64,000 nucleotides of DNA from Methanolobus halotolerans (GCF_004745425.1 NZ_PGGK01000005.1:124001-188000), one strand, 5' to 3'. Shown: positions 44,379 through 56,372, counted from the first letter of the stretch. The notes: generated by a model from the letters alone, not told the origin. A program made the numbers and translations.

Positions 44379-45155
44379 CCATCGTCTTAATATCTTTTGG
44401 ATACTGCTATATTAGGGATACTTGATTATAAGCAGGGCAGTTTCCATCCGGATACTCCAAGACAGATGTATAAAATGTAAAAAGATTTCTCATACAACCG
44501 GTTCTGCAATTTTTAAGTGGAGGACATCCGAATGCTCTCCGATATTTTTCAGTTTACCCCTATTCTTGTCACCCAACCCTGAGGACCATCAATACGAATC
44601 GATGGTCCTGCTATGGAGATTTATTGGTTGTTGTAAGCCAACAGTTCATTTTATCTTATACTTGAATAACAGCATTATGTCCATTGACTAAACTGTTATG
44701 CACAGCATAAAAAAGTATACGATGTATGCGCCTGTAATTTAGGATGATTCGAGCCATGTGGTCAGTGTGGTTCCAGAAAGAGATCGTCGAATAAGAATTT
44801 TGAGCTCTGTAGAAATCCTGCTTATTGCAACTTTAAAGTCAGCAATTTCCAACTACTCTAAAAGAACGCAAGGATTTCTACAGACCCACGGGGTTAACAC
44901 AGATTTGCAAAACGTTGAATATTTGAATCCCCGGAACAAACAAAATCCGTGTTATGCGGCGTCAATTCGTGTCTCAAATACAATCACAAATGTATTTCAT
45001 CCGACTGCTACGCCGTCAAATCAGAATGGATACTTTAGAATATAATTTTACAGACACAGAAAGAACTGCCGCATTCTTCATGAACAATAATTTTAGCAAA
45101 TCCAAAACTATATCTTTTCCCGCGTCGTCAATCCTAAAAAAAGGAAAAAATCAAA
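44379..45155. other. 777-base divergent region holding a short MITE-like element
   Basis: The region contains a perfect 9-bp hairpin AGGACCATC/GATGGTCCT (44582-44590, 44601-44609) and the MITE-like element at 44803-44886. Several open frames of about 90 codons are present but lack family resemblance and ribosome-binding sites. The promoters for hcp and hdrA must lie here, but none is certain. Confidence 0.4.
44803..44886. mobile_element. 84-bp shorter MITE-like element with the same ends
   Basis: The left end AGCTCTGTAGAAATCCTG and the right end AGGATTTCTACAGACC match the terminal inverted repeats of the 132-bp elements at 16475-16606 and 25063-25194. The interior is different and shorter. 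No target-site duplication was seen. This suggests either a related non-autonomous family or an internally deleted and rearranged copy. Confidence 0.7.
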
Positions 45156-47510
45156 ATGCGTATCGGAGTATATATCTGTCACTGCGGACTGAACATAGCC
45201 CATACCATAAACGTCAGTTCCCTGCAGGAGAAGGTAAGCGGCTTAGGAGACATTGCTGTTGTCAGGGATATACAGTTCATGTGTTCCGATTCCGGACAGG
45301 AATCCATAATCAGGGATATAGAGGAGAACGGACTTGACCGCGTACTTGTGGCTGCGTGTTCTCCCCACTTGCACGAGCCGACTTTCAAGAGGGTGCTCAC
45401 GAAAGCGGGCCTGAACCCTTTCATGCTGGAGATGGTCAACATCCGCGAACAGTGCTCATGGGTACACCAGGCAGAGCCACAGATGGCGACCCAAAAGGCT
45501 TTCGACCTTATCCGGATGGGGATCGCGAGACTGAAACTGCTCTATCCGCTGCAGATAAAGAAAGTGACTGTCACTAAAGACGTGCTCGTCATCGGAGGCG
45601 GGGTGGCAGGCATCGAGACTGCGTTGACACTTGCCGATTCAGGTTATCATGTATATATGGTTGAGAAGGAGCCCACCATCGGCGGCAAAATGGCCCTGCT
45701 CAACGAGGTATTTCCAACAAACGATTGCTCCATCTGTGTGCTCGCACCAAAAATGACCGATGTGCAGAACCATCCGGATATCGACCTGATCACAATGGCG
45801 GAGGTCAGCGAGGTCAGCGGTTCTGTAGGTAATTTCAATGTAACTGTAAAGCGCAGACCAAGGTATGTGGATGAGGACAAGTGCAAGGGCTGTGTGGAAG
45901 AATGCGGTGGCGTGTGCCCTGTCGAAATGTCCAATCCCTTTGATTCCGGGCTGGGTAAGGCCAGGGCCATCAATATGCCGATCCCGCAGGCAGTCCCCCA
46001 AGTAGTTTACATAGACAATAAGTACTGCGTAGGCTGCGGATTGTGCAAACAGGCCTGTCCTGCTGATGCTATTGATTATGAGCAAATGGAAGAAACCCTG
46101 GAGTTCACAGTCGGTGCTATAGTCCTTGCAACGGGTTACAAACTTTTTGATGCATCACGCAAAACGGAGTACGGATACGGCATCTATCCCGATGTCATCA
46201 CAAATATGGAGCTCGAACGTTTGCTCAATGCCGCCGGTCCGACAAGGGGTAAAGTAGTGGTCCCGTCCACAGGTAAAATTCCGGAAAAGGTTGCTTTCAT
46301 CCAGTGTGTGGGCTCAAGGGACGAAAAAGTGGGCAACCCATATTGCTCCAAAGTCTGCTGCATGTCCAGTATGAAGAATGCCCAGCTGCTCAAGGAACGC
46401 TATCCTGAGATGGATATTAACATTCACTATATCGACATTCGTGCATCAGGCGAGATGTACGAGGAATATTATATCAGAACCCAGTCCATGGGTATAGATT
46501 TCACCCGTGGCAGGGTTGCGGAGATCCTGCCGGACAGCACAGGCAGGCCTAACCTGCGCTATGAGGATACACTGGCAGGCGAGATTCATGAAGAGCCATA
46601 CGACATGGTAGTCCTGGCCACAGGTCTGGAAACCGTATCCGATGCAGATAAGATTTCCAGGGCCCTTAACCTGTCCAGGCGCCCGGATCGCTTTTTCGCT
46701 ATAGCTCATCCCAAAATGCGTCCGGTAGATTCACATGTCAAGGGTATTTACATAGCTGGGTGCGCCTCGGGTCCTAAGGAGATACAGGTTTCCATAGCAC
46801 AGGGCAGTGCAGCTGCTTCCAAGGTCATGCAGCTGCTTTCAAAGGGAGAGCTGGAGAGCGATCCGCTCAGTGCACATGTTGATCCGGATGCGTGCATAGG
46901 ATGTGCTATCTGCGCCGGTGTATGCGAGTTCAATAAGATCAGCATGACAGACCATAAGGCTGTGGTCGATGAACTGTCCTGCATGGGTTGCGGTGCATGT
47001 AGTGCGTCCTGTCCTTCAGATGCGATATCCATGCGCAACAGCACCGATGAGCAGATAATCTCACAGATCCGTGCAGCCACTGAGATAAAGTCCCAGTTCC
47101 CACTGATCATTGCTTTCCTGTGTAACTGGTGCAGCTACACCTGTGCCGATCTTGCAGGTGCATCCAGAATACAGTATCCCAGCAATATCAGGACCATCAG
47201 GGTCATGTGTGCCGGGCGTGTGGACCCTGCATTCGTGCTGGAGGCCTTTGAGCAAGGGGCTGACGGTGTGCTTGTTGCAGGATGCAGGCTGGGCGAATGC
47301 CACTACATCTTTGCCAATTACAATGCAAAGCACAGGATGGAGGCCCTGCAGGGGGTGCTCGAGGACATCGGTATCGACCCGGGCAGGTTGAAGATGGAAT
47401 GGATATCCGCTGCAGAAGGTGAGAAATTTGCCAGAACTATCGAGAATATGGTGGATCACCTGGAAAAGATAGGACCTATCGGTTCCGAGCTTCTGGAGGG
47501 GACGCAATGA
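45156..47510 (+). CDS. hdrA: Heterodisulfide reductase subunit A, MvhD-fused (HdrA2-like)
   Basis: A 784-residue electron-bifurcating flavoprotein. It has an N-terminal HdrA domain, FAD site VIGGGVAGIETAL (about residues 147-159), the NDCSICVLAPKM cysteine loop, an Fe-S insertion (CKGCVEECGGVCP) and three ferredoxin-type motifs (CVGCGLCKQACP, CIGCAICAGVC, CMGCGACSASCP). The C-terminal 140 residues resemble MvhD, including CNWCSYTCADLAG and VAGCRLGECHY, as in HdrA2 of Methanosarcina. It probably couples ferredoxin, F420 or H2 and CoM-S-S-CoB electron transfer. ATG 45156 overlaps no gene. The stop overlaps the next gene by four bases. Confidence 0.95.
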   Translation: MRIGVYICHCGLNIAHTINVSSLQEKVSGLGDIAVVRDIQFMCSDSGQESIIRDIEENGLDRVLVAACSPHLHEPTFKRVLTKAGLNPFMLEMVNIREQCSWVHQAEPQMATQKAFDLIRMGIARLKLLYPLQIKKVTVTKDVLVIGGGVAGIETALTLADSGYHVYMVEKEPTIGGKMALLNEVFPTNDCSICVLAPKMTDVQNHPDIDLITMAEVSEVSGSVGNFNVTVKRRPRYVDEDKCKGCVEECGGVCPVEMSNPFDSGLGKARAINMPIPQAVPQVVYIDNKYCVGCGLCKQACPADAIDYEQMEETLEFTVGAIVLATGYKLFDASRKTEYGYGIYPDVITNMELERLLNAAGPTRGKVVVPSTGKIPEKVAFIQCVGSRDEKVGNPYCSKVCCMSSMKNAQLLKERYPEMDINIHYIDIRASGEMYEEYYIRTQSMGIDFTRGRVAEILPDSTGRPNLRYEDTLAGEIHEEPYDMVVLATGLETVSDADKISRALNLSRRPDRFFAIAHPKMRPVDSHVKGIYIAGCASGPKEIQVSIAQGSAAASKVMQLLSKGELESDPLSAHVDPDACIGCAICAGVCEFNKISMTDHKAVVDELSCMGCGACSASCPSDAISMRNSTDEQIISQIRAATEIKSQFPLIIAFLCNWCSYTCADLAGASRIQYPSNIRTIRVMCAGRVDPAFVLEAFEQGADGVLVAGCRLGECHYIFANYNAKHRMEALQGVLEDIGIDPGRLKMEWISAAEGEKFARTIENMVDHLEKIGPIGSELLEGTQ

Positions 47511-48829
47511 CCAAAAAGTCAGAGGAAGATTCACTGACAGTGGCAAGGGATATGGACATAGATAGCTCCCACTTTATCTACAAACTGATCACGGATGAAT
47601 CAGTTAAATACCTTGATTATGATTACAAACGCTGTGTGGGCTGTGGCATATGTGTTGGCATCTGCCCCACAAAGGCCCTGGAGCTGGGACCCATGCAGGA
47701 GATATCTACAGGCTTGGATGCTCCTCCGGTGATGATGGACCTCGAAAAGTGCACTTTCTGTTCAATGTGTGCAAACTTCTGCCCTGTAAATGCATTCAAG
47801 ATGAACACCGAGGGTGATTTTCCAGAGCATGGAAAGTTCCCGGAGTTCGATTCATATGTCAGGATGAACGAAAAATGCCTGCCATGTGCCCTCTGTAAGG
47901 CAGCATGTCCCGAGGATGCCATTGATGTGGAATTCACCTTCCCGAAAAAAGAGGAGATAGCACCATTCAAAGAAGATGCTGAGGGTGAGATCGAGATCGA
48001 TACCGATAAATGTAACTTCTGTGGACTATGTGCGGAGTTCTGTGATGCTTTTTTGCTTATTGAAAAAGAGCCGAGCCCTACTGACCCCTCACCTTTCGAA
48101 CTACTGATGGTGGATGAGGATAAATGTGATTACTGTGTGCTATGCCAGGACCTCTGCCCTGAAGATGCTATCCGGGTTAAAGGAGAAAAGAGAGGCGAAG
48201 CTCCGCAGATCGAAGGCAATGTGAGCGTGGATGAGGAAAAATGCACCCGATGCACCTGGTGCCAGGTAGTATGTCCCTACGAGGCAGTTGACCTCAAAAA
48301 ACCCTTTGAGGGCGAGCTCAGGCTTGTGGATGCAAATATAAATGAGTGTGACCCCCAGGGTTGCCATGGATGTTTCAATGTCTGTCCTTCCCATCTCTGG
48401 TATGTACCTGAGGACGGAGATGCCAGAATTGCGATTAAGGAAGACTACTGTATATATTGTGGAGCCTGTGTCAATGCATGCCCAAAGGATGTGATGACGG
48501 TTTCACGAAGTGCTGTATCTCATACGGAGATACCAGACTCGCCCTGGGCAGACCAGTGGCGTGATGCCGTAAATTCCATGACTACCGGAAAAAGACACTT
48601 GCCCGACATCTCCCGCACCCTTGAGGTTGAGAGGGAATCCCTCAGGGAACATGTTGAGGTCGAGTTTCCCAGGGTCGACGGGTCCTTGCTTAAAATGGCA
48701 AGAGAGCGAATCGAAAAAGCAAAACCCGGCCTGAAAAGTCCCAGGATCAGGAAGATGCTGGAAGATAAGTCCGCTTCCGAGGTCAGGGCTGAGTTCAGCA
48801 AAAAGAACGGATCTGAGAACGAACAATAA
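47507..48829 (+). CDS. Polyferredoxin coupled to HdrA
   Basis: A 440-residue protein with eight Cys-x2-Cys-x2-Cys-x3-Cys-type motifs, for example CVGCGICVGICP, CTFCSMCANFCP, CLPCALCKAACP, CNFCGLCAEFC, CDYCVLCQDLCP and CTRCTWCQVVCP, and CIYCGACVNACP near the C-terminus. It is an electron wire. It overlaps hdrA by four bases (ATGA) and must be cotranscribed. Methanosarcina HdrA2 loci have a polyferredoxin of this kind. Its electron donor or acceptor partner is not in the window, since hdrB and hdrC are absent. Confidence 0.93.
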   Translation: MTKKSEEDSLTVARDMDIDSSHFIYKLITDESVKYLDYDYKRCVGCGICVGICPTKALELGPMQEISTGLDAPPVMMDLEKCTFCSMCANFCPVNAFKMNTEGDFPEHGKFPEFDSYVRMNEKCLPCALCKAACPEDAIDVEFTFPKKEEIAPFKEDAEGEIEIDTDKCNFCGLCAEFCDAFLLIEKEPSPTDPSPFELLMVDEDKCDYCVLCQDLCPEDAIRVKGEKRGEAPQIEGNVSVDEEKCTRCTWCQVVCPYEAVDLKKPFEGELRLVDANINECDPQGCHGCFNVCPSHLWYVPEDGDARIAIKEDYCIYCGACVNACPKDVMTVSRSAVSHTEIPDSPWADQWRDAVNSMTTGKRHLPDISRTLEVERESLREHVEVEFPRVDGSLLKMARERIEKAKPGLKSPRIRKMLEDKSASEVRAEFSKKNGSENEQ

Positions 48830-48953
48830 CTTTATACATGCTTATGTGTTTTCATGTGTGACACTAAGCAACAATATATATCCTGCAGGATACCAGAGAT
48901 CATAATCATTTACATTATAATTTTGATTGATACTAATATTGGTGATATTTTCC

Positions 48954-50855
48954 ATGAGCGACAAATTCGACTATGCCGGACTCGGTTTAAAGTGTGGTCT
49001 TGAGATACATCAACAGCTTGATTCAAAACAGAAGCTCTTTTGCAGATGCCCTACACTGATCAGGGAGACCGGCGAATCGACTTACGAATTCTTCCGTTAC
49101 CTGCGGCCTACTGCAAGTGAGATGGGTGAAACGGACAGAGCTGCCCTGGAGCAGTCCAAACTTAAGCGCAAGTATGTTTACAAGGGCTATGATACAACCT
49201 GCCTGGTGGAGAACGATGATGAGCCACCCAAAGAACTTGACAGGGAAGTCCTGGGAATAGCACTCAGTATTAGCAAGCTCCTTAAAATGAAACCTGTGGA
49301 TCAGGTTCATGTAATGCGCAAGATCGTAGTGGACGGCTCCAATACATCGGGTTTCCAAAGGACCGCTTTCCTTGCAAAGGACGGCCACCTCGACACATCA
49401 GTCGGGCCTGTTGGTGTTGGTGTGCTCTGCCTGGAGGAAGAGGCATGCCAGAAAATAGAGGACAGGGGCGACTCTATCATCTATTCACTTGACCGCCTTG
49501 GTATTCCCCTTGTCGAGATAGGCACGGACCCCGACATAATCTCCCCTGCACATGCAAAAGAGACAGCACAGCAGATAGGCATGCTGCTGCGCTCAACCGG
49601 AAAGGTCAAACGTGGCCTTGGTACCATACGCCAGGACGTGAACATATCCATTGCAAAGGGAGCCCGGGTGGAACTTAAAGGTGTGCAGGCACTGGACATG
49701 ATAGAGACAATTGTCGAGCATGAGGTAGAACGCCAGGTCAATCTGCTTGCCATCAGGGACAAGCTTCTGGAAAGACATGCTTCAGCCTGCGATACTGTAT
49801 TTGATGTCACTCATCTTTTCAAGGAAACTCAGTCCAAGGTCATAAAGAAGGCACTTAAAAAGGGTAAGGTTCTTGCCATCCTGCTCCGGGGATTTGCAGA
49901 CTTTGTGGGCATGGAGATCCAGCCTGGCAGACGTCTTGGTACCGAGTTCTCGGACCGTGCCAAGACCTCTGGTGTTGGCGGGATCTTCCACACTGACGAA
50001 CTTCCAAATTATGGCATCAGTGAAGATGAGGTCCGGGTCCTCCGGGAGGCCGTTGATGCCGGTGAGAATGATGCGGTCGTAATGGTGGCAGATGCTGAAA
50101 TACGTGCACAGGGTGCTATGGAGAGCGTTATTGTCCGGGCAAAGGAAGCACTTGACGGAGTGCCCGAGGAGACCCGCCGTGCATTGCCTGACGGGAACAG
50201 CTCATATCTGAGACCTCTTCCCGGAGCCGCAAGGATGTATCCTGAAACGGATGTTCCCCAGACAGAGATCTCTGCGGATTATTTCGGGTCAGTTGATATG
50301 CCTGAACTGCTGACACAGCGTGCAAAGCGCTTTGAATCGGACTACGGTTTGCATAAGGAGCTATCAGAAAAAATCGTGTATTCGACTTACCTCCCCCTCT
50401 TCGAGGATATAATGCAGCGATTCGCTGACAATCCTGATATTACTGCAACGCTTGCTGTCAGGACGCTAACAGGTACGCTTCCGGAACTCAGGCGTGACGG
50501 TGTGGAAGTTGACAATCTTGAGGACTGCCATTTCACAGATATCTTTGCCCGGCTTGCAGAAGGAGAGATCGCAAGGGAAGCGATAGATCCTATATTAAGG
50601 GCAATGGCACACAACCCCTCCCTTAATGCTAAGGATGCAGCAGAGGAACTTGGTCTTGGAGGAATCGATACTGAAAATCTCGAGGAGTTCATTGAATCCG
50701 TTATCCTTGAAAGGCAGGATTTTGTCAGGGAAAAAGGTCTTGCAGCAATAGGCCCTCTAATGGGTCCGGTAATGGCTGAGTTCAGAGGTAAGGTTGACGG
50801 GAAAATTATAAGCGACATCCTAAAACAAAAGGTTAATAAATATATAGACTTATAA
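48954..50855 (+). CDS. gatE: Glutamyl-tRNA(Gln) amidotransferase subunit E
   Basis: A 633-residue archaeal GatE, partner of GatD in converting Glu-tRNA(Gln) to Gln-tRNA(Gln). The N-terminal GatB/E catalytic-like core shows [49 protein letters not shown] and [20 protein letters not shown]. The middle insertion is the AspRS-like GAD domain, and a C-terminal YqeY-like tail follows. ATG 48954 is chosen after GGTGATATTTTCC; upstream in-frame codons add nine hydrophobic residues and are unlikely. Confidence 0.96.
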   Translation: MSDKFDYAGLGLKCGLEIHQQLDSKQKLFCRCPTLIRETGESTYEFFRYLRPTASEMGETDRAALEQSKLKRKYVYKGYDTTCLVENDDEPPKELDREVLGIALSISKLLKMKPVDQVHVMRKIVVDGSNTSGFQRTAFLAKDGHLDTSVGPVGVGVLCLEEEACQKIEDRGDSIIYSLDRLGIPLVEIGTDPDIISPAHAKETAQQIGMLLRSTGKVKRGLGTIRQDVNISIAKGARVELKGVQALDMIETIVEHEVERQVNLLAIRDKLLERHASACDTVFDVTHLFKETQSKVIKKALKKGKVLAILLRGFADFVGMEIQPGRRLGTEFSDRAKTSGVGGIFHTDELPNYGISEDEVRVLREAVDAGENDAVVMVADAEIRAQGAMESVIVRAKEALDGVPEETRRALPDGNSSYLRPLPGAARMYPETDVPQTEISADYFGSVDMPELLTQRAKRFESDYGLHKELSEKIVYSTYLPLFEDIMQRFADNPDITATLAVRTLTGTLPELRRDGVEVDNLEDCHFTDIFARLAEGEIAREAIDPILRAMAHNPSLNAKDAAEELGLGGIDTENLEEFIESVILERQDFVREKGLAAIGPLMGPVMAEFRGKVDGKIISDILKQKVNKYIDL

Positions 50856-50865
50856 TATATTTATC

Positions 50866-51948
50866 ATGTCTACTTCCCCATATGCCTCTTATCCAAAACA
50901 TGCAGCCGTGCTCATACTTATTGCGCTGGTATTTTCGTTAGTGATATTACTGACACCCTTGGTATCTGCCGGTCTGCTTGCCCATGAAAGCGTACAACTG
51001 ACCAATGGCTCTAACTATAACCACCCATCCTGGAGTCCGGACGGGGAAAAATTAGTCTTTGCTTTCGATCAGGCCATATGGAGCATGAACTCCGATGGCT
51101 CGGGCAGGAAGAAACTCTACGATAACCTGGCATGGGAAGGGGACCCGGTATTCAATCGTAACGGCAGCAAAATATATTATGCGACCGAGAGCAAGAAGGC
51201 CTATTCTTCACGCTACATAAGTATACACGTCATGGATGCCAATGGCGGCAATGTTCTAAAACTTACGGAAACCGCCGATGCCAGAAGTCCTTCTGTAAGC
51301 CCGGACGGGACAAGGGTCGCCTATATCTCAAGACTTGCCGGGAACTATGATGTATGGATAATGGACATAGACGGCACTAATAGTAAACGGATAACCGACA
51401 GTCCCGGTCATGAAAGTTCCCCTTCCTGGAGCCCTGATGGGAGCAAGCTGATTTACTCACTGGATGGTGACATCCTTGTTCAGAATACGGATGGCATAAA
51501 CCCGATTGTACTAACAAGCAATTCTTATGATAATATTGATCCTGCATACAGTCCTGACGGGAGCATGATAGTATTTTCATCAGATCAGAGTGGAGACTAT
51601 GATCTCTGGCTTATGGGTGCTGATGGTAAAGGTTTTACAATGCTGACATCTGCAGCATCTGATGAAAGAGCCCCTGCATGGAGTCCGGATGGCAGCAAAA
51701 TAGCCCATATTTCCAATGAGAATGGAGGATACAACATCTGGGTAATGACATTGAAAACCGGGAATATGGAACTGGAAGAAGCAGACGTTCAGGAAGATGA
51801 CCGGGAAAAGAAGCAACTGAATCCGTATGTAGAAAGGATCAGGGTCTTTGCCACTGAGAGTCCCAGGTCTTTCATTGTATCCGTACTTATAATCTCATTT
51901 TTAATGGTGAGCTTTATAGTTTACTCCTTCCTCAGAAAGATTCGTTAA
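50866..51948 (+). CDS. TolB-like beta-propeller membrane protein
   Basis: A 360-residue protein with a signal-anchor helix (about 13-38: AAVLILIALVFSLVILLTPL), about six PD40/WD40-like repeats (PSWSPDGEKLVFAF, PSVSPDGTRVAYIS, PSWSPDGSKLIYSL, PAYSPDGSMIVFSS, PAWSPDGSKIAHIS) and a C-terminal membrane helix (RSFIVSVLIISFLMVSFIVY). It probably lies on the outside of the membrane. Its role is unknown; propellers usually bind proteins. It is not known to form a Tol system in archaea. Confidence 0.88.
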   Translation: MSTSPYASYPKHAAVLILIALVFSLVILLTPLVSAGLLAHESVQLTNGSNYNHPSWSPDGEKLVFAFDQAIWSMNSDGSGRKKLYDNLAWEGDPVFNRNGSKIYYATESKKAYSSRYISIHVMDANGGNVLKLTETADARSPSVSPDGTRVAYISRLAGNYDVWIMDIDGTNSKRITDSPGHESSPSWSPDGSKLIYSLDGDILVQNTDGINPIVLTSNSYDNIDPAYSPDGSMIVFSSDQSGDYDLWLMGADGKGFTMLTSAASDERAPAWSPDGSKIAHISNENGGYNIWVMTLKTGNMELEEADVQEDDREKKQLNPYVERIRVFATESPRSFIVSVLIISFLMVSFIVYSFLRKIR

Positions 51949-52044
51949 TTCGATCCTTTCTTATCTTTTCAGCCTACGCATTCAGACTGAGACTCATCGT
52001 AATACTTATAGCCTATTCCTTACATGTAGGCGCAGGTTCGTACA

Positions 52045-53142
52045 ATGAATGCAGTATTAGGATTAGAAGATGGGACTATCGTAAAAGGCACTGGCTTTGG
52101 TGCCGAAGGTATCGTTTCCGGGGAACTTGTTTTTACCACTCAATATACTGGTTATGAGGAGGCACTGACCGATCCTTCCTATAAAGGTCAGATCCTTATG
52201 TTCACATATCCCCTCATAGGCAACTACGGTGTCAGTGAAAACTGTTTTGAATCAGACGGAGTAAAAGCCGAAGGTCTTGTTGTAAGGGAGGCATGTCCTG
52301 AGCCATCTCATTACACTTCAAAGAAGACCATTTTCCAGCTTATGGAGGATGCAGGTAAACCCGGTATCGCAGGGATCGACACACGTATGCTCACAATCAA
52401 GACACGTGAGCACGGAACAATGCGTACAGCCCTGATCAACGGCAGTGATGACGGAGAAGAAGCCGTAAGACTTGCCAGGAAGCAGCCAGGTATCTCGGAT
52501 ATCGACCTGATTTCAAAGGTTACATGCCCTGAGCCCTTCAGGATAGAAAGCCCGTTCAGGGACCCGAATAAGCCGGTGAATGTGGTGCTCATGGACTTTG
52601 GCAGGAAGCTAAGTATAGAAAGGAGCCTGCTGTCCAGAGGCATCGATGTGACGGTTGTCCCAGGTACTGCTTCGACATCCATAATCGAATCCTTTGAGCC
52701 GGACCTGCTCTTTTTATCCAATGGTCCGGGAGATCCGCAACAGGCAGAAAAGGGAACCGAGGCAGTGAAGAAGTTCTCAGGGGAATTACCTATAGTGGGT
52801 ATCTGCCTGGGACACCAGATAATCTCCCGTGCGCTAGGTGCTGAAACATACAAGCTCAAGTTCGGCCACAGGGGTGCGAACCAGCCTGTAAAGGATTTCG
52901 AGACCGGCATAGTACATATTACATCTCAGAACCATGGTTTTGCCGTTGACGCCGATACTTTTGAAGAGGCGGAAGTGAAGATAACCCAGATGAACGCGAA
53001 CGATAAGACAGTTGAAGGGATAGCACACAAGACCCTTGATATATTCAGTGTCCAGTACCACCCTGATGCGCATCCAGGTCCACTCGATTCCGAGAAGATC
53101 TTCTTTGATAAGGTTCTCAAACTGGCAGGAGGTAAGAAATAA
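52045..53142 (+). CDS. carA: Carbamoyl-phosphate synthase small subunit
   Basis: A 365-residue glutamine amidotransferase that supplies ammonia to CarB for arginine and pyrimidine synthesis. The class I catalytic Cys is in GICLGHQII, with the His in [10 protein letters not shown]. The N-terminal CarA domain is typical ([20 protein letters not shown]). The stop codon overlaps the carB start as TAATG. A TATA-like element may lie in CGTAATACTTATAG before the gene. Confidence 0.97.
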   Translation: MNAVLGLEDGTIVKGTGFGAEGIVSGELVFTTQYTGYEEALTDPSYKGQILMFTYPLIGNYGVSENCFESDGVKAEGLVVREACPEPSHYTSKKTIFQLMEDAGKPGIAGIDTRMLTIKTREHGTMRTALINGSDDGEEAVRLARKQPGISDIDLISKVTCPEPFRIESPFRDPNKPVNVVLMDFGRKLSIERSLLSRGIDVTVVPGTASTSIIESFEPDLLFLSNGPGDPQQAEKGTEAVKKFSGELPIVGICLGHQIISRALGAETYKLKFGHRGANQPVKDFETGIVHITSQNHGFAVDADTFEEAEVKITQMNANDKTVEGIAHKTLDIFSVQYHPDAHPGPLDSEKIFFDKVLKLAGGKK

Positions 53143-56100
53143 TGCCAAAACGTACGGATATTAAAAAGGTTCTCCTGATAGGTTCAGGGCCCATTATGAT
53201 AGGGCAGGGTGCAGAGTTCGATTTCTCCGGGAGTCAGGCATGCAGGTCGCTCAAGGAAGAGGGTATGCAGGTCGTGCTTGTGAACTCTAACCCTGCGACC
53301 ATCATGACCGATCCAGAGATGGCGGATGCAGTCTACATCGAGCCTCTTGAAGTGAAATCTGTCGAGAAGATAATAGAGAAGGAAAGGCCTGACGGTATCA
53401 TTGCAGGTATAGGAGGCCAGACAGGTCTTAATATCACAAGTGAGCTTGCAGAACACGGCATTCTTGAAAAATATAATGTGGAGCTTCTTGGAACCCCCCT
53501 TGAGGCCATCAAGAACACAGAAGACCGTGAACTCTTCAAACGCAGAATGGAGAGTATTGGGGAAAAAGTACCACGCAGCAGGGCAATATCCACACTAAAG
53601 GAAGCAGAGGAACTTATAGATGAGCTCGGACTTCCGCTCATCATCCGCCCGGCATACACTCTCGGCGGAGCTGGTGGCGGTATAGCTCACTCCAGGGAAC
53701 AACTTCTGGAGATAACTGAAAGAGGCCTTCGACGAAGCCGTATAAGCCAGGTGCTGATCGAGGAAAGTGTTCTCGGTTGGAAGGAATTCGAATACGAGGT
53801 CATGCGTGATGGCAATGATACATGTATAGTTATCTGTAACATGGAGAACCTTGACCCCATGGGTGTCCACACAGGAGAATCCATTGTAGTCACTCCTTCC
53901 CAGACTCTTAGTGATGATGAACATCAAATGCTCAGGACTGCTGCGATCAAGATCATCAGATCCTTCGGAATCGAGGGCGGCTGTAATATCCAGTTCGCCA
54001 TCAAGGATGGGGATTACCGTATCGTGGAAGTAAACCCGCGGGTATCAAGATCATCAGCCCTTGCATCAAAGGCAACGGGCTACCCCATAGCCAGAGTAAC
54101 AGCAAAGATAGCTATCGGCATGGCACTGGACGAGATCCTCAATGATGTGACCAAGCAGACCCCTGCATCCTTCGAGCCCACCATCGACTATGTAGTCACG
54201 AAGATCCCGAGATGGCCCTTTGACAAGTTCGTCAATGCAGACAGGACACTTACCACTGCCATGAAGAGTACCGGTGAGGTAATGTCCATCGGACGGACGA
54301 TCGAGGAATCACTGCTCAAGGCTGTACGTTCACTGGACATCAATATGGATTTCGGATCGGATGAGTGGTCAGCCAGTGAGATAAAGACCCTTCTCAGGAC
54401 ACCTACAAGTGAGCGCCTGTTCGTTATCTATCATGCTCTTTGCAATGGCTTCTCCATCGAGGAAGTCTCCAGGTTAAGCGGGATAGATGTCTTCTTCCTG
54501 AGGAAGATAAAGAACATCGTTGACATGGAGGAAAGTATAAGGGGAGCAGGTTTGTCCGGTAGTATACCGGATGAGATGCTCAAGGATGCGAAACGCTTAG
54601 GACTTACCGATGCACGCATTGCAGAAGTCGCCGGGAAGAGCCGGGAAGAGATCAACGACCAGAGGCGCAATGCAGGTGTCAGTTCAACTTATAAGATGGT
54701 AGATACCTGTGCTGCGGAATTTGCTGCAGCGACTCCTTATTATTATTCATGCTACGAGCAGATGTGTGAAGCAGAACCATCTGACCGTAAGAAGATACTG
54801 ATCCTGGGTTCCGGTCCAATACGCATCGGACAGGGTATAGAATTCGACTACTGTACAGTTCACGCGGTGGCGGCTATCCGCGAGGCAGGCATCGAGGCAC
54901 ATATCATCAATAACAACCCGGAGACGGTATCTACTGACTATGATACCTCGGATAAGCTATTCTTCGAGCCTCTGACCCTGGAAGACGTCATGAATGTCAT
55001 CGAGAAGGAGAATCCGGACGGTGTGCTTGTACAGTTCGGAGGACAGACATCCGTCAACCTTGCACTACCTCTTGAAAAAGAGCTCATAAGGCGCAGTGAC
55101 CTGAAGACTGTTATCATGGGTACATCCCCTGCGGACATCGATGTTGCAGAGAACAGGGAAAAGTTCAACGTTATGATGAGCAAGCTGGAGATCAACCAGC
55201 CGGATGCAGGTTATGCTATCTCGCAGGAACAGGCTATCGAGATAGCCAACAGGATAGGCTACCCGGTGCTTGTGAGACCATCATACGTACTGGGCGGTCG
55301 TGCAATGGAAATAGTCTATGACCAGAACGATCTCGAGCGCTATATGCGTGAGGCTGTGAAGGTGTCTCCCGAGCACCCAATACTCATCGATGACTTCCTT
55401 GAGGGAGCTGTGGAGATAGATGTGGACGCCGTGTGTGATGGCAAGGATGTGCTCATCGGTGCCATTATGGAACATATCGAGGAAGCGGGTGTGCACTCAG
55501 GCGATTCCGCATGTGTGATCCCGCCACAGTCACTTTCAGAAGAGATCCTCGAAATAGTACGTGATTATACCCGTAAGATCGCACTGGCCCTGAACGTAAA
55601 GGGTCTTGTGAACATTCAAATGGCTAAGAAGGGCGACACAATATACGTCCTTGAAGCAAACCCGCGCTCAAGCAGGACCATCCCCTTTGTATCCAAGGCA
55701 GTCGGCCTGCCGCTGGCAAAAATAGCAGCAAGGGTGATAATGGGAATAAGACTGGAGGAGCTTGGCTATGCATCCGGCAACGAACCTAAGGTCAAACACG
55801 TATCTGTAAAAGAAGTACTGCTGCCCTTTGATAAACTTCCGGGAGCAGATCCGATACTTGGACCTGAAATGAAAAGTACAGGCGAGGTCATGGGTGTTGA
55901 CTACGATTACGGCAGAGCATTCTTCAAAGCACAGCTCAGTGCCGATAACCTGCTCCCACTCACAGGAAAGGTCTTTGTCTCAGTAAGGGACGAGGACAGG
56001 GAGCAGCTTGTTGATGTGGCCAACAAGCTCAAAGATGCAGGTATTGAACTGCTTGGTACCAAAGGAACAGCGGATTACCTTGAAGAACATGGCATTGAAA

Positions 56101-56372
56101 TGGGAATTGTTAAGAAGGTCCATGACGGCAGTCCCAATGTCATTGACATGATGCGCCGGTATGAGGTTGCTCTTGTCATAAACACCCCTAACGACAAGCT
56201 TTCAAGGGAAGACAGTTCAAGGATACGCCGTGCGGCTGTGGATTTCAAGGTGCCTTACATTACAACCATCCAGGCGGCCATTGCAGCATCTAACGCCATA
56301 GTGTCCATGAAGAAGGGTGAAGGTACTGTCAAATCCATTAATGAATATCACAGGGAAATTATAAGTTCTTAA
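53142..56372 (+). CDS. carB: Carbamoyl-phosphate synthase large subunit
   Basis: A 1076-residue two-lobe ATP-grasp synthetase, normal length. Both halves carry the [17 protein letters not shown] / [15 protein letters not shown] signature and ATP-grasp motifs ([24 protein letters not shown]). The C-terminal allosteric domain is present (about 930-1076). It is coupled to carA by a one-base overlap and is followed by argG 34 bases downstream, consistent with an arginine and pyrimidine biosynthesis operon. Confidence 0.98.
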   Translation: MPKRTDIKKVLLIGSGPIMIGQGAEFDFSGSQACRSLKEEGMQVVLVNSNPATIMTDPEMADAVYIEPLEVKSVEKIIEKERPDGIIAGIGGQTGLNITSELAEHGILEKYNVELLGTPLEAIKNTEDRELFKRRMESIGEKVPRSRAISTLKEAEELIDELGLPLIIRPAYTLGGAGGGIAHSREQLLEITERGLRRSRISQVLIEESVLGWKEFEYEVMRDGNDTCIVICNMENLDPMGVHTGESIVVTPSQTLSDDEHQMLRTAAIKIIRSFGIEGGCNIQFAIKDGDYRIVEVNPRVSRSSALASKATGYPIARVTAKIAIGMALDEILNDVTKQTPASFEPTIDYVVTKIPRWPFDKFVNADRTLTTAMKSTGEVMSIGRTIEESLLKAVRSLDINMDFGSDEWSASEIKTLLRTPTSERLFVIYHALCNGFSIEEVSRLSGIDVFFLRKIKNIVDMEESIRGAGLSGSIPDEMLKDAKRLGLTDARIAEVAGKSREEINDQRRNAGVSSTYKMVDTCAAEFAAATPYYYSCYEQMCEAEPSDRKKILILGSGPIRIGQGIEFDYCTVHAVAAIREAGIEAHIINNNPETVSTDYDTSDKLFFEPLTLEDVMNVIEKENPDGVLVQFGGQTSVNLALPLEKELIRRSDLKTVIMGTSPADIDVAENREKFNVMMSKLEINQPDAGYAISQEQAIEIANRIGYPVLVRPSYVLGGRAMEIVYDQNDLERYMREAVKVSPEHPILIDDFLEGAVEIDVDAVCDGKDVLIGAIMEHIEEAGVHSGDSACVIPPQSLSEEILEIVRDYTRKIALALNVKGLVNIQMAKKGDTIYVLEANPRSSRTIPFVSKAVGLPLAKIAARVIMGIRLEELGYASGNEPKVKHVSVKEVLLPFDKLPGADPILGPEMKSTGEVMGVDYDYGRAFFKAQLSADNLLPLTGKVFVSVRDEDREQLVDVANKLKDAGIELLGTKGTADYLEEHGIEMGIVKKVHDGSPNVIDMMRRYEVALVINTPNDKLSREDSSRIRRAAVDFKVPYITTIQAAIAASNAIVSMKKGEGTVKSINEYHREIISS

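Noticed and set aside
44422-45045. Several frames of about 90 codons between hcp and hdrA
   Set aside because: They overlap each other, the hairpin and the MITE-like element, and show no protein-like pattern.
45156-47510. Selenocysteine or pyrrolysine recoding in hdrA or other redox genes
   Set aside because: The frames are uninterrupted, and cysteines occupy the expected places.
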